Assembly (NCBI RefSeq): GCF_024170005.1 | Contig: NZ_JALJXJ010000010.1 | Location: 1 to 64,000 of the forward strand | DNA: 64,000 bases | Direction of reading: 5' to 3' | Source of the DNA: Azospirillum lipoferum | GTDB lineage: Bacteria > Pseudomonadota > Alphaproteobacteria > Azospirillales > Azospirillaceae | Part shown: positions 17,744 through 25,330 of the stretch, piece after piece | Layout: each line of letters starts with the position of its first letter | Position numbering within the stretch: the stretch's first letter is position 1 | Made by a program: the position numbers and the translations under genes | The notes under the pieces: model-generated | Told to the model about the DNA's origin: nothing | Databases searched by the model: none | The model's input: the letters and a program-made list of their open reading frames with translations, nothing else

Positions 17744-18658
17744 ATGGAACTTCGCCACCTGCGCTACTTTCTGGCGGTCGTGGCCGAGCGGAACTTCACG
17801 CGTGCGGCGGAGCGTCTGAACATGGCGCAGCCGCCGCTGAGCCGGCAAATCCAGCAGTTGGAGGAGGAGCTTGGCCTTCAACTGATCGAACGGGACAGCC
17901 GCCCCCTTCGCCTGACGGAGGCGGGCCGGCTGATCTATGAACAGGCGGTTCAGGTGCTGGAACGGGTGGACGAGATCAAGGCGCTGGCCCGCCGCCTGCG
18001 TCACGCCGAAAACAGCCGCTTCACCATCGGCTTCGTGGCATCGACCCTGTATGGCTGGCTGCCGGAGATGATTCGCCGGTATCGCTCGATCCGCCCATCC
18101 GTCGAAGTCTCATTGGTCGAACTGACGACGGTGGAGCAGGTCGCGGCGCTCAAGGAGGGACGCATCGACGTCGGCTTCGGCCGCATTCCGCTGGAGGATT
18201 CGGCCATCGCGCGGACCCTGCTGCGCTACGAAGCGATCATTGCCGCCATTCCGTCAGGCCATCCACTGTTGGAACGGCAGGGACCCCTGCGCCTCGACGA
18301 TCTGACGGCGGGGACATTGGTTGTCTACCCCAAGTCCCCGCGGCCGAGCTTCGCCGATCAGGTTCTCGCGCTCTATCGGACCCGCGGGCTGAAGCCGGAG
18401 TCCATTCTGGAGGTGCGGGATGTCCAGACGGCTTTGGGATTGGTGGCGGCCGATGTCGGGGTCAGCCTGGTCACCGCGTCCGTCCGGCATCTGCGCCGGG
18501 ACAAGGTCGAGTATCGTGAGATACAAGAAGAACAGGCGGTTTCACCGCTTTTCATGAGTCACCGGGTCAACGATGCATCTCCGGAGATTGCAATAATGCT
18601 GGAGGCGATCCGGCATGTTTATCGCGCCAATGACGTGAAGAACGAACTCGGTGTTTAG
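17744..18658 (+). CDS. LysR-family regulator, BenM/CatM-like
   Basis: 304 aa from ATG 17744, the start that gives the family N-terminus MELRHLRYFLAVVAERNFTRAA; an earlier in-frame start adds an unrelated leader. The winged helix-turn-helix covers residues 1-60 (LNMAQPPLSRQIQQLEEELG), with a periplasmic-binding-like effector domain behind it. Length and sequence style match BenM/CatM (about 303-304 aa), which sense benzoate and cis,cis-muconate. It probably activates benABCD-K from the ATAC-N7-GTAT site. Confidence 0.88.
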   Translation: MELRHLRYFLAVVAERNFTRAAERLNMAQPPLSRQIQQLEEELGLQLIERDSRPLRLTEAGRLIYEQAVQVLERVDEIKALARRLRHAENSRFTIGFVASTLYGWLPEMIRRYRSIRPSVEVSLVELTTVEQVAALKEGRIDVGFGRIPLEDSAIARTLLRYEAIIAAIPSGHPLLERQGPLRLDDLTAGTLVVYPKSPRPSFADQVLALYRTRGLKPESILEVRDVQTALGLVAADVGVSLVTASVRHLRRDKVEYREIQEEQAVSPLFMSHRVNDASPEIAIMLEAIRHVYRANDVKNELGV

Positions 18659-18955
18659 GCCGTCTCCGTTCGACACGGTCTTATCCGGCGGCCATGAATC
18701 CATCCGTGAATAGGATCATGCATTCCGTCGACCAGCAGCGGACCGGCCAGATAACTTTCCTGGATCATGCCAAGTTCGTTGCCCAATCCCATGATCTGCC
18801 CGTTGAGCTTGGTCGCGGCGACCAGGGTCTCCATCGGCGTGGAGCCGAGAAGATCGATGAAGCTCGCGCGGTTGCGGACGGTGGTTCCGTGCGGTTGCCA
18901 CGCGAAGCCGCCGCCGCCGGGAAGAACGCGGACACCATCTACCTTTCTCCAATGA
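18655..18955 (-). pseudogene. amidohydrolase-family C-terminal fragment
   Basis: About 95 residues on the minus strand, overlapping the LysR stop by four nt. GVRVLPGGGG...FAWQPHGTTVR and STPMETLVAATKLNGQIMGLG are followed by a YLAGPLLVDG stretch. This is the C-terminal part of metal-dependent amidohydrolases (usual form ...FTPMEALVAATKxGGEIMGxG...GYLADLLLVDGDPL). The metal ligands are lost and the last 20 residues look random. Non-functional remnant. Confidence 0.6.
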
Positions 18956-18964
18956 CAGGCGGGA

Positions 18965-19460
18965 TCACACCACGCGGCTGGCGTTTTGACAGATGTGCTT
19001 GAGTTCCTTGAAATCGGCAAGGGTATCATAGCCATGCAGCCGGCCCAGGCCTCTCCGGTGGCAGCCGCCGGTCTCAGCCTCGGCGAAGAGGCGGTTGTGC
19101 CGTTGATCCAGACGGTGCCGTTGCGCAGGGTGCGGGCGATGCGCAGCGCGCGCCGTCCGTCGTCCAGACGCTGGCCCACAGCCCGAATACCGTGTGGTTG
19201 GCCTTCGCCACCGCTTCGGCCTTGTCCTCGAAACGTTCCAGCTCCAGAAAGGGGCCGAAGATCTCCTCCTGGCAGAAGAAGGCGGAGGTGTAGCCGTGCG
19301 CGATCAGCGACGGGGTGAGGAAGGCGCCCGCCGCCGGCAGGCCGTCCGGGACGCCGCCGCGAAGGACCACCTCGTGGCACAGGTCGAAGGCGCGTTCCAC
19401 CTGATCCTGGACCTGGGCGAGCCGCCACCGTTCCCGTGACAGCACCGATGGCCGGCATCG
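18965..19460 (-). pseudogene. aldehyde dehydrogenase C-terminal part, several frameshifts
   Basis: Three frames must be joined. The first gives ERAFDLCHEVVLRGGVPDG and CQEEIFGPFLELERFEDKAEAVAKAN, with the conserved EEIFGP motif of aldehyde dehydrogenases. The second gives RIARTLRNGTVWINGT. The third gives GLGRLHGYDTLADFKELKHIC and a stop at 18965-18967. The catalytic Cys/Glu region is missing. Decayed. Confidence 0.7.
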
Positions 19461-19482
19461 GTTATCGCTGGTCACCAATCGG

Positions 19483-19850
19483 TTAGCCAAGTGCCGCGCG
19501 GGTGCGTTGGAACGGCGCCCTGGCGAGATGGGCGAACAGACCGCCCAGCAGGATGGCGGGAATGGCGGTCGCCGCCATCGAGCGGGGCAGGGCGGTGGGA
19601 TCGCCGAAGACATGGTCGGTCAGCAGCGCGACCGCCGTGGGGCCGAGCGTCAGGCTCAGCAGGTTCTGGGCGAAGAAGTAGAAGGCGATCGCCTGGCCGC
19701 GCAGGCGGTTCGGCGTCATGTCCTGCACCACCGTCGGCCCGATGCAGTTCAGCACGCTGCTGAAGAAGCCGGAGATACCGAACGCCGCCAGCGCCAGCCA
19801 GGGGCGCCGCCTCCCGTCGCCAGCGCCACCGCCGCCATCCAGACCGGAAC
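19483..19850 (-). pseudogene. MFS transporter C-terminal fragment
   Basis: The frame ending at 19483-19485 encodes about 105 residues with membrane-type sequence: GISGFFSSVLNCIGPTVVQDMTPNRLRGQAIAFYFFAQNLLSLTLGPTAVALL, an arrangement typical of helices 10-12 of MFS permeases (TPNRLRGQA is the usual loop). Upstream the frame degenerates and meets an RND-type fragment in another frame. Non-functional. Confidence 0.6.
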
Positions 19851-19874
19851 GCACAGGATCGACAGGCGCAGCCG

Positions 19875-20085
19875 CCCGTCCGGCGTCTTCACCATGATGG
19901 CGAACACGTCGCTGCTGGCGGCGTAATGCGCGGTCAGATAGGCGCTGTCCCGGTTGTAGCGCGAGCCGGGGCGCAGTTCCGGCGCGCCGGGGTCGCGAGA
20001 TCGCCGACCGCCAGGCGCTGGCTGACGGCATAGCCACCCACCGCCAGGGCGACCGCCACCGCAACGGCAACCGGGGGAAGCTAGG
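19875..20085 (-). pseudogene. RND/MMPL-type exporter fragment
   Basis: Joining two minus-strand frames over a small indel near 20005 gives a membrane helix (VAVAVALAVGGYAVSQRLAVGD) followed by ELRPGSRYNRDSAYLTAHYAAS and SSDVFAIMVKTP. These match the start of the periplasmic domain of RND/MMPL-type permeases (GSRYNxDxxYLxxHY...SSDxFAVxVKTP). Only about 70 residues survive, and they are fused to the MFS fragment. Confidence 0.5.
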
Positions 20086-20268
20086 CGTCTTCTCGCCCTG
20101 GCTCTGGTTTTGGAGGGGCGATCTCGGGAGGACGCGGCTCGGTCTTGCGGGATGGATCGGCAAACGCTGCGGGATTGGGTTCACCGCTACAACGCCCAAG
20201 GCGTGGCGGGACTGCGGGATCGCAAAGCACCGGGTGCCAAGCCCAAGCTGTCGACGGCGCCGGGTTCC
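20086..20268 (+). pseudogene. IS630-type transposase N-terminal HTH fragment
   Basis: About 60 residues in one plus-strand frame: LLALALVLEGRSREDAARSCGM, then DRQTLRDWVHRYNAQGVAGL and DRKAPGAKPKLS. This is the helix-turn-helix domain of IS630-family transposases. The DDE domain is absent. It is the complementary half to the truncated copy at 10784-11361, on the same strand, though not necessarily the same element. Confidence 0.75.
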
Positions 20269-20308
20269 CTAATCCCGCACGACGCTGTACTGTCCGATCG
20301 TGCCCTGC

Positions 20309-20839
20309 TCAGTCCTCGTCCTGCCACCTGCGCAGATCAGTCTGGTCATGGTAGGGCATGCGGTCCGGTGTGGTGATGAATTCCATCGTCGTGCCCCAGG
20401 GCATGCGGCAGTAGCAGACCTTGTTTCCAGGACCTTTCTCGGTTGCATAGGGAATGGCGCGCGGCGCGGTGAGGGGGGTGCCCCCAGCCTTCTCGAAGCG
20501 CTCGACCGATGCGTCGATGTCGTCGGTGTAGAGAGCGAAGTGCGTGATGCCGAAGTCGCTCGCCCGGATCGGCTGGGCTTGCTCGGGGCCGTGCATTTCG
20601 AAGAGCTCGATATCGGGTCCGGTTCCGATCTTGACCATCGCCTGCGCACGCACGACCGTGCCGGGGAAAGCGCCGACGGCCCGCTCGAATTCGGGTCCCT
20701 GCCGCGGCGGATCCTGTGGTCCGAAGGATTGGTAGATCACCTGGGCGCCAAAGGCTTCCACCAGGAACGATTTCGCCGCTTCGATGTCGGGCACCGTGAT
20801 GCCGATATGATTGACGCCGCGAATGAGGGGTGCGGTCAT
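20309..20839 (-). CDS. VOC-family (glyoxalase/dioxygenase-like) protein
   Basis: 176 aa from ATG 20839. The first beta-alpha module opens with VNHIGITVPDIEAAKSFLVEAFGAQVIYQ (His is a likely metal ligand). A second module begins ITHFALYTDDIDASVERFEKAGG, with a likely Glu ligand in the CYCRMPWGTTMEFI strand. Such bicupin-like metalloproteins include glyoxalases, epimerases and ring-cleavage enzymes. Its place in a cluster with an alpha/beta hydrolase and a hydroxy-acid dehydrogenase suggests a catabolic step, substrate unknown. Confidence 0.82.
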   Translation of the reverse strand: MTAPLIRGVNHIGITVPDIEAAKSFLVEAFGAQVIYQSFGPQDPPRQGPEFERAVGAFPGTVVRAQAMVKIGTGPDIELFEMHGPEQAQPIRASDFGITHFALYTDDIDASVERFEKAGGTPLTAPRAIPYATEKGPGNKVCYCRMPWGTTMEFITTPDRMPYHDQTDLRRWQDED

Positions 20840-20940
20840 GACAGTCTCCTTGATTTTGTCGATCCATTGCGACCGCTTCGGGTGCAATTCGCCCGCAGCG
20901 TCGCGATCCGCCCGGCCCGCGACGGCGCGGGCGCGGAGTT

Positions 20941-21789
20941 TCAATTGGCCTTGAGGAAATCGATCAGAGCGGCCGCGACTTCATTGGGTCGCTCGTCCGC
21001 GACATAGTGGCTGCACTGCGGGATCGAGCCACCTGTCACATGACTGGCAAACTCTTTCAGCATCGGCACCATCTGCGCACCGAACCGCTGGTCCCCACCC
21101 AGGCCAAGCACCGGCATCTCGAGGGGGTGCTTCTTGTACTCAAGAGCAGCCGCATGATCGGCGGCGAGGGTGCGATACCATTCCATGCCGCCGCGCGTGC
21201 GGCCAGGAAGAGCCATCGCCTTCGCGTAGATCTCGATGTCCGCCGGATTGAAGGTGCTGTGATCGTAGAACCGCTCTGCCATGAAGGTCGAAACATAGTC
21301 ATATTCACGGCCATGGATCAGGCGTTCTGGTAGATCCCGGTTCATGTGGAAGCTGAAGTGCCAGAGCCCCGCGGTCGTCGCCTCCCATCCGGTCCAGCCG
21401 GGAAGCGGAACGTCGAGGACGGCCAGGTGGGTAACAGCCCCCCGGTAGATGGCGGCCTGCGGCAAGGCGACCATTCCGCCGATGTCATGTCCGCACACGG
21501 CGTAGCGTTCATGCCCAAGGGCAATCATGACCGCGTGCGCGTCGCGCGCCATCATTGCCTTGTCATAGCCGTCGAGCGGGCAGTCGGAAAAGCCCGCACC
21601 GCGCAGATCCATGGCCACCACGCTGAAATGCTCGGCCAGCAGCGGCATCACGTTGTGCCATTCCCACCATGTTTCCGGCCAGCCGTGAAGCAGAAGGATC
21701 GGCGGGCCCGAGCCTCCCGTGACAGCGTTGATCTTGATGCCGTTCACCGGCACCAGTTGCTGGGTAAACCCCTTCAAGGTTGCGATCAT
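20941..21789 (-). CDS. alpha/beta hydrolase, epoxide hydrolase/haloacetate dehalogenase-like
   Basis: 282 aa from ATG 21789. HGWPETWWEWHNVMPLL contains the oxyanion HGxP. The nucleophile elbow is CGHDIGG with Asp102 rather than Ser, as in soluble epoxide hydrolases and fluoroacetate/haloacetate dehalogenases. Candidate partners are Asp233 (GLGGDQRFG) and His261 (CSHYVADERP). The Asp nucleophile predicts an ester intermediate and C-X or epoxide hydrolysis. Which of the two cannot be decided from sequence. Confidence 0.82.
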   Translation of the reverse strand: MIATLKGFTQQLVPVNGIKINAVTGGSGPPILLLHGWPETWWEWHNVMPLLAEHFSVVAMDLRGAGFSDCPLDGYDKAMMARDAHAVMIALGHERYAVCGHDIGGMVALPQAAIYRGAVTHLAVLDVPLPGWTGWEATTAGLWHFSFHMNRDLPERLIHGREYDYVSTFMAERFYDHSTFNPADIEIYAKAMALPGRTRGGMEWYRTLAADHAAALEYKKHPLEMPVLGLGGDQRFGAQMVPMLKEFASHVTGGSIPQCSHYVADERPNEVAAALIDFLKAN

Positions 21790-21839
21790 GATCGCTTTCC
21801 AGTCGATGTTGACGTTTGAGCAGAACTCGCGGCCTGCGT

Positions 21840-21983
21840 TCAGGACCGATCGAAATCGGTGGCGATCGAGATGGCGTGCCAAGCGTCGATATCGCTGTGG
21901 AAGGCAGCCAGCTTTCGCTCGGCGATCGAGCGCGAGGCGCTGTCCGAAGCCGCTTGAGCAGCCGGTGATGAGCCAAGTCTTTA
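21840..21983 (-). pseudogene. short-chain dehydrogenase collapsed by an internal deletion
   Basis: The minus strand begins KTWLITGCSSGFGQRLA, the N-terminal beta1 and glycine motif of an SDR. After about 10 codons, in a shifted frame, it continues ERKLAAFHSDIDAWHAISIATDFDRS and a stop at 21840-21842, typical of an SDR C-terminus. About 220 central residues are gone, so this is a relic with both ends kept. It sits between the alpha/beta hydrolase and the dehydrogenase gene and was probably once part of that operon. Confidence 0.65.
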
Positions 21984-22880
21984 TTATTTCTTCTCCGGGT
22001 TGCTTTCAGACGACGCCAGGCTGTCGCCGTCGCGAATCGTCATGTCGGCCATGATCGACCAATCCTTCTTCCCGAAGCCCGCCGAGACAGCTTTGCTGAG
22101 CCCCTCGCGGACAGCTTCGAGCATCGGGAGCGTGCGTCCGATCTCGTTGCCGGCCTCAGTCGCCAGACGCATGTCCTTGAGCGCGAGCTCGGCTTTGAAA
22201 CCCGGCTCGAATGACCGTTCCGTGATCTGCGTGCTGTAGCTCTCATAGGCGCGACCCGAGAAAAGGGTGCCCAGGATGAGTTCGAAGAAATCCGCACGGT
22301 CGAGGCCGACGCTCTCGGTCAGCACGACACCCTCAGCCATCGCCTCGATGGCCATGGCGATCATCATATTGCAGGCGAGCTTCGCCGCATTCGCCCGAGC
22401 AGGGTTCTCCCCCAACCTCCAGACCTTTTTGCCGAGTGATGCGAGCAGCGGCTCGATCGCGGCAACTGCATCGGCCCTCCCGGCCGCCAGGATGTTGAGC
22501 TGGCCACTCGCCGCTACGTTCGGTCGCCCGAGGACCGGCGCGGACACATAGCCAAGGCCTGCCTCTTCGTGCAGCAGCTCCAGTTCCCGCGCGAATGCGA
22601 CCGAGATCGTCGATGTGACAACATGGGTCAGCCCTGGTTGCGCGCTTGCCAGCAAGCCGGCATCGAGAATCACCTCCCGAATGGCGTGGTCGTCGGATAG
22701 CATCGTGAAGACTGCGTCAGCCTGGAAGGCATCCGCCGCGCGCTTGGCCAGCGTTACCCCGGGGACGCTATCCTGCGCGGCCTTGCTACGGTTCCAGGCC
22801 CGCACGTCATGACCTGCCTTCACGAGGTTCAGGGCCATTGCCGAGCCCATATTGCCGAGACCGATGAATCCGATCTGCAT
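21984..22880 (-). CDS. NAD(P)-dependent 3-hydroxyisobutyrate dehydrogenase-family oxidoreductase
   Basis: 298 aa. The Rossmann start is GFIGLGNMGSAMALNLVKAGHDVRAWNRS (residues 3-31). The substrate motif region and the catalytic-lysine segment ARANAAKLACNMMIAMAIEAMAEGVVL are at about 165-192. The family reduces or oxidises beta-hydroxy acids such as 3-hydroxyisobutyrate, tartronate semialdehyde or succinic semialdehyde. It belongs to the minus-strand cluster facing the LysR gene at 23711. Confidence 0.9.
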   Translation of the reverse strand: MQIGFIGLGNMGSAMALNLVKAGHDVRAWNRSKAAQDSVPGVTLAKRAADAFQADAVFTMLSDDHAIREVILDAGLLASAQPGLTHVVTSTISVAFARELELLHEEAGLGYVSAPVLGRPNVAASGQLNILAAGRADAVAAIEPLLASLGKKVWRLGENPARANAAKLACNMMIAMAIEAMAEGVVLTESVGLDRADFFELILGTLFSGRAYESYSTQITERSFEPGFKAELALKDMRLATEAGNEIGRTLPMLEAVREGLSKAVSAGFGKKDWSIMADMTIRDGDSLASSESNPEKK

Positions 22881-23143
22881 CTTCTACCTCCTGTCGTTCG
22901 GATGAGAGCTGTACGCGGGATCGGACGCAGGCTGCCGGGCGACCATGAGGCCGAGACCTGCGCCGACGAGTTGGCCGGTGGCGATGCAGAGGAGAGCCGC
23001 AACGAAGACATGAGCAGGTTGGCCGGCATCGCCGCACGCCCCGCTGAGCGCATGGAAGACACCGCCGGTCACGGTGACGCCGGCCGGGGGGCAGAGCTGG
23101 GAAGATCAGCGGCCCCCGCAATCGACAGGCACCGCTGTGCCGC
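22881..23143 (-). other. intergenic region with one doubtful small frame
   Basis: A 62-codon minus-strand frame at 22884-23072 contains a single hydrophobic stretch (FVAALLCIATGQLVGAGLGLMVA) and could be a small membrane peptide or the relic of a transporter. Just after the EthD stop, a short frame reads SGTAVPVDCGG, reminiscent of an SDR C-terminus. Neither has enough length or a good start to be called a gene. Confidence 0.25.
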
Positions 23144-23443
23144 TCAGAGTGGCTTCACGATGCTGCGCTGCGGTTTGACGGCGGTGACGATGTCGACGTC
23201 AGCCATGATCTGGGCGGCCTCCGGCGAATTGAGCGCCGCTTCCATGGCGGCCTCGTCGCGGAAGTTGACGACCCCGACCGCGATCAGTCCGACACCATCA
23301 CCTTGCGGGAAGAACCCGCCGGCGCTGACCAGCCCATAACGTCCCCAGCTTTCCCGAACGAGCGGGAAGTGCACGTCGATCCAATGGTCGCGGTCGAATG
23401 GCGTTTTCTCATCGCCCGCATAGGTCACCAGCATCGTGATCAT
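23144..23443 (-). CDS. EthD-family protein
   Basis: 99 aa from ATG 23443, preferred over the ATG at 23458 because GAGGA lies 8 nt upstream. ITMLVTYAGDEKTPFDRDHWIDVHFPLVRESWG is the dimeric alpha/beta-barrel EthD signature with its conserved YxxxHxPL-like core (here WIDVHFPLV). EthD proteins accompany oxygenases in ether and polyketide-like degradation; the biochemical role is poorly defined. First gene of the minus cluster, divergent from LysR. Confidence 0.75.
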   Translation of the reverse strand: MITMLVTYAGDEKTPFDRDHWIDVHFPLVRESWGRYGLVSAGGFFPQGDGVGLIAVGVVNFRDEAAMEAALNSPEAAQIMADVDIVTAVKPQRSIVKPL

Positions 23444-23710
23444 CGTCGAAGTCCTCATTTGCGAGTACCGAGGCGGGCCGCCGCGTTCCGCGACCTCTCA
23501 GGAAAATCCTCTCAGTTCGGTCCGGAGGAGCGTCCCTTGGGTGCCGCAGCCAGGGTCACGTTTCCTTCACCCGAGCGACGGTCCCTTTCGGTCCAGCGGA
23601 CCTGCAGCAGGGCTCATCTCCCAGAGGATGAGAGCAATCTAGGCATTTAGATTTGTTCCGTAAGTGACATAACTGTACTCTCGGCGTTCAGTTTTGTGTG
23701 GGTGGGTGTG

Positions 23711-24571
23711 ATGGAATGGAGTGATGTCAGAGTCTTTCTCGCCATTGCGCGATCCGGCACGCTCGGCGCCGCCGCGCGTTCCCTCCAGATAAGCCATCCC
23801 ACCGTCGGCCGGCGCCTCCGCGCACTTGAGCAGGCGATCGGTCACACGCTCTTCCAGCGCACAGCGGACGGTCTTGTTCTGACCGAAGAGGGCCACGGGA
23901 TCATCGCGCTGGCGGAGCAGATGGAAGAAAGCGCGCTGGCGATGGAGCGCCGGCTTGCGGGGCAGGAGCAGAATCTCAAGGGCAATCTGCGTATTTCATC
24001 CGCTGACTGGTTCGGGGCCTATGTCCTGCCTCCCATCCTGGCGGATTTCTCGAAAGCCCACCCCAATGTCGACGTCGAGATCCTGACCGGCACGCGCCTG
24101 TTCAACCTCGCCCAGCGGGAGGCCGACGTCGCTTTTCGCATCGTTCCGTTCGACACTGCCGACGTTGTTCAGCGACGGCTCTTCCGCCTTGAGTATGGCG
24201 TTTACATCGCGGAAGAGGCGCAGGAGCCGGAATATGGCGATGGGACCGGTTTCCGGCTGATCACCCACGACACGTCCACGGGCCATTTTCCTGACATCGC
24301 GTGGCTCATCGAGAGTTTCCCCAACGCGAGACCGGTCCTGCGATCGAACAACCGCAACGTCCAGGGGCGCATGTGCAGGCAAGGCGTCGGCATCGCCGTC
24401 CTGCCCCGCGTGGTCGGCAATCAGATCCCCGGTATCCGCAGACTGGAACTGCCGACGCCGCCGCCGGCGCGAGACATCTGGATGGGATATCACCGCGATC
24501 TACGGCGTCTTCAGCGTCTTCGTGCGTTCATCTCGACCGTATCGGACCATCTGGTGAATGCGACCGCATGA
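23711..24571 (+). CDS. LysR-family transcriptional regulator
   Basis: 286 aa from ATG 23711, the start giving the standard MEWSDVRVFLAIARSGTLGAAARSL opening. The helix-turn-helix LQISHPTVGRRLRALEQAIGHTLF is at residues 28-51, followed by a LysR substrate-binding domain. It is divergent across 268 nt from the EthD, dehydrogenase, hydrolase and VOC genes, its likely targets. Effector unknown. Confidence 0.92.
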   Translation: MEWSDVRVFLAIARSGTLGAAARSLQISHPTVGRRLRALEQAIGHTLFQRTADGLVLTEEGHGIIALAEQMEESALAMERRLAGQEQNLKGNLRISSADWFGAYVLPPILADFSKAHPNVDVEILTGTRLFNLAQREADVAFRIVPFDTADVVQRRLFRLEYGVYIAEEAQEPEYGDGTGFRLITHDTSTGHFPDIAWLIESFPNARPVLRSNNRNVQGRMCRQGVGIAVLPRVVGNQIPGIRRLELPTPPPARDIWMGYHRDLRRLQRLRAFISTVSDHLVNATA

Positions 24572-24798
24572 TGTACGGCTTGGAGATGATTCAAGGTTGC
24601 CCGAGAAACTTCAAGATCGCTGCAGTCGTCTCGGCCGGTCGCTGGTTCCGTCAGGTTCCGCGCCAGGTCTGGCAGCCCGTTTTGAAAGTTGATGCTGACA
24701 GTGTGAGGGTCTGAAGTGAGGGCTGTTGGCAAGGGAGAATCCCTGCCGGACGCCCGAAGACCGCCGGCTGGTTGGCGCTTATGGCGCCGGCCAAGCCC

Positions 24799-24945
24799 TG
24801 AGCGCCGACCAGTATCATCTGATCGAACCGCTGATCCCACCACCCAAACCGGGTGGGCGATCGCGGACCACCGACATGCGCCATCTCCTGGACGGCCTGT
24901 ACTACGTGGTGCGCGCCGGCTGTCAGTGGCGCCTCCGGATCTGTC
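24799..24945 (+). pseudogene. IS5-family transposase N-terminal fragment
   Basis: About 45 residues: LSADQYHLIEPLIPPPKPGGRS, then MRHLLDGLYYVVRAGCQWR, the N-terminal helix-turn-helix domain of IS5/IS4-like transposases. It fuses at about 24930 to a different C-terminal piece. The 24572-24798 stretch before it holds no recognised gene and may be the element's left flank. Confidence 0.75.
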
Positions 24946-24958
24946 AGCCTTCGCGCCA

Positions 24959-25183
24959 GACATCCAGATGATCACCGAGCGTGGCCGGCTCGGCTGGCAG
25001 CGGGACGTGCAAGACGGTCGCCGGTCCCTGGCCGAGGTGGCGATGTTGCGCTACAAGCACCTGATCGACCGCAGCCTCCGCGCTCAGACTCTGCCCGCGC
25101 AGAAAATCGAAGCGGCCATCGGCCGCAAGGTCATGAACGTCACGACCAGCTTGGGCATGCCGGTCACCCGCAAGGTCGCCTGA
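24959..25183 (+). pseudogene. IS5-family transposase C-terminal fragment
   Basis: A frame to the TGA at 25181-25183 encodes RGRLGWQRDVQDGRRSLAEVAMLRYK with the catalytic Glu region, followed by RTLPAQK-like and AAIGRKVMNVTTSLGMPVTRKVA segments. This is the end of an IS5-type transposase. With the N-terminal piece it leaves out the DD part of the catalytic domain, so the element is dead. The 25184-25330 remainder before atzF has no gene. Confidence 0.75.
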
Positions 25184-25330
25184 TTACCTCTGCCCTGGGA
25201 AGGACGCCGCTGGCACGCCCATTTGCGCACCAAAGCCCTTCCGAGCGCTTTCCCACCGTCTCCGACGGAGGCCTTTGGCTTGGAGCGCCCGGCGGCTTTG
25301 CAGGCGGGGCGTCCGGCCCTGCCGTCCCGG

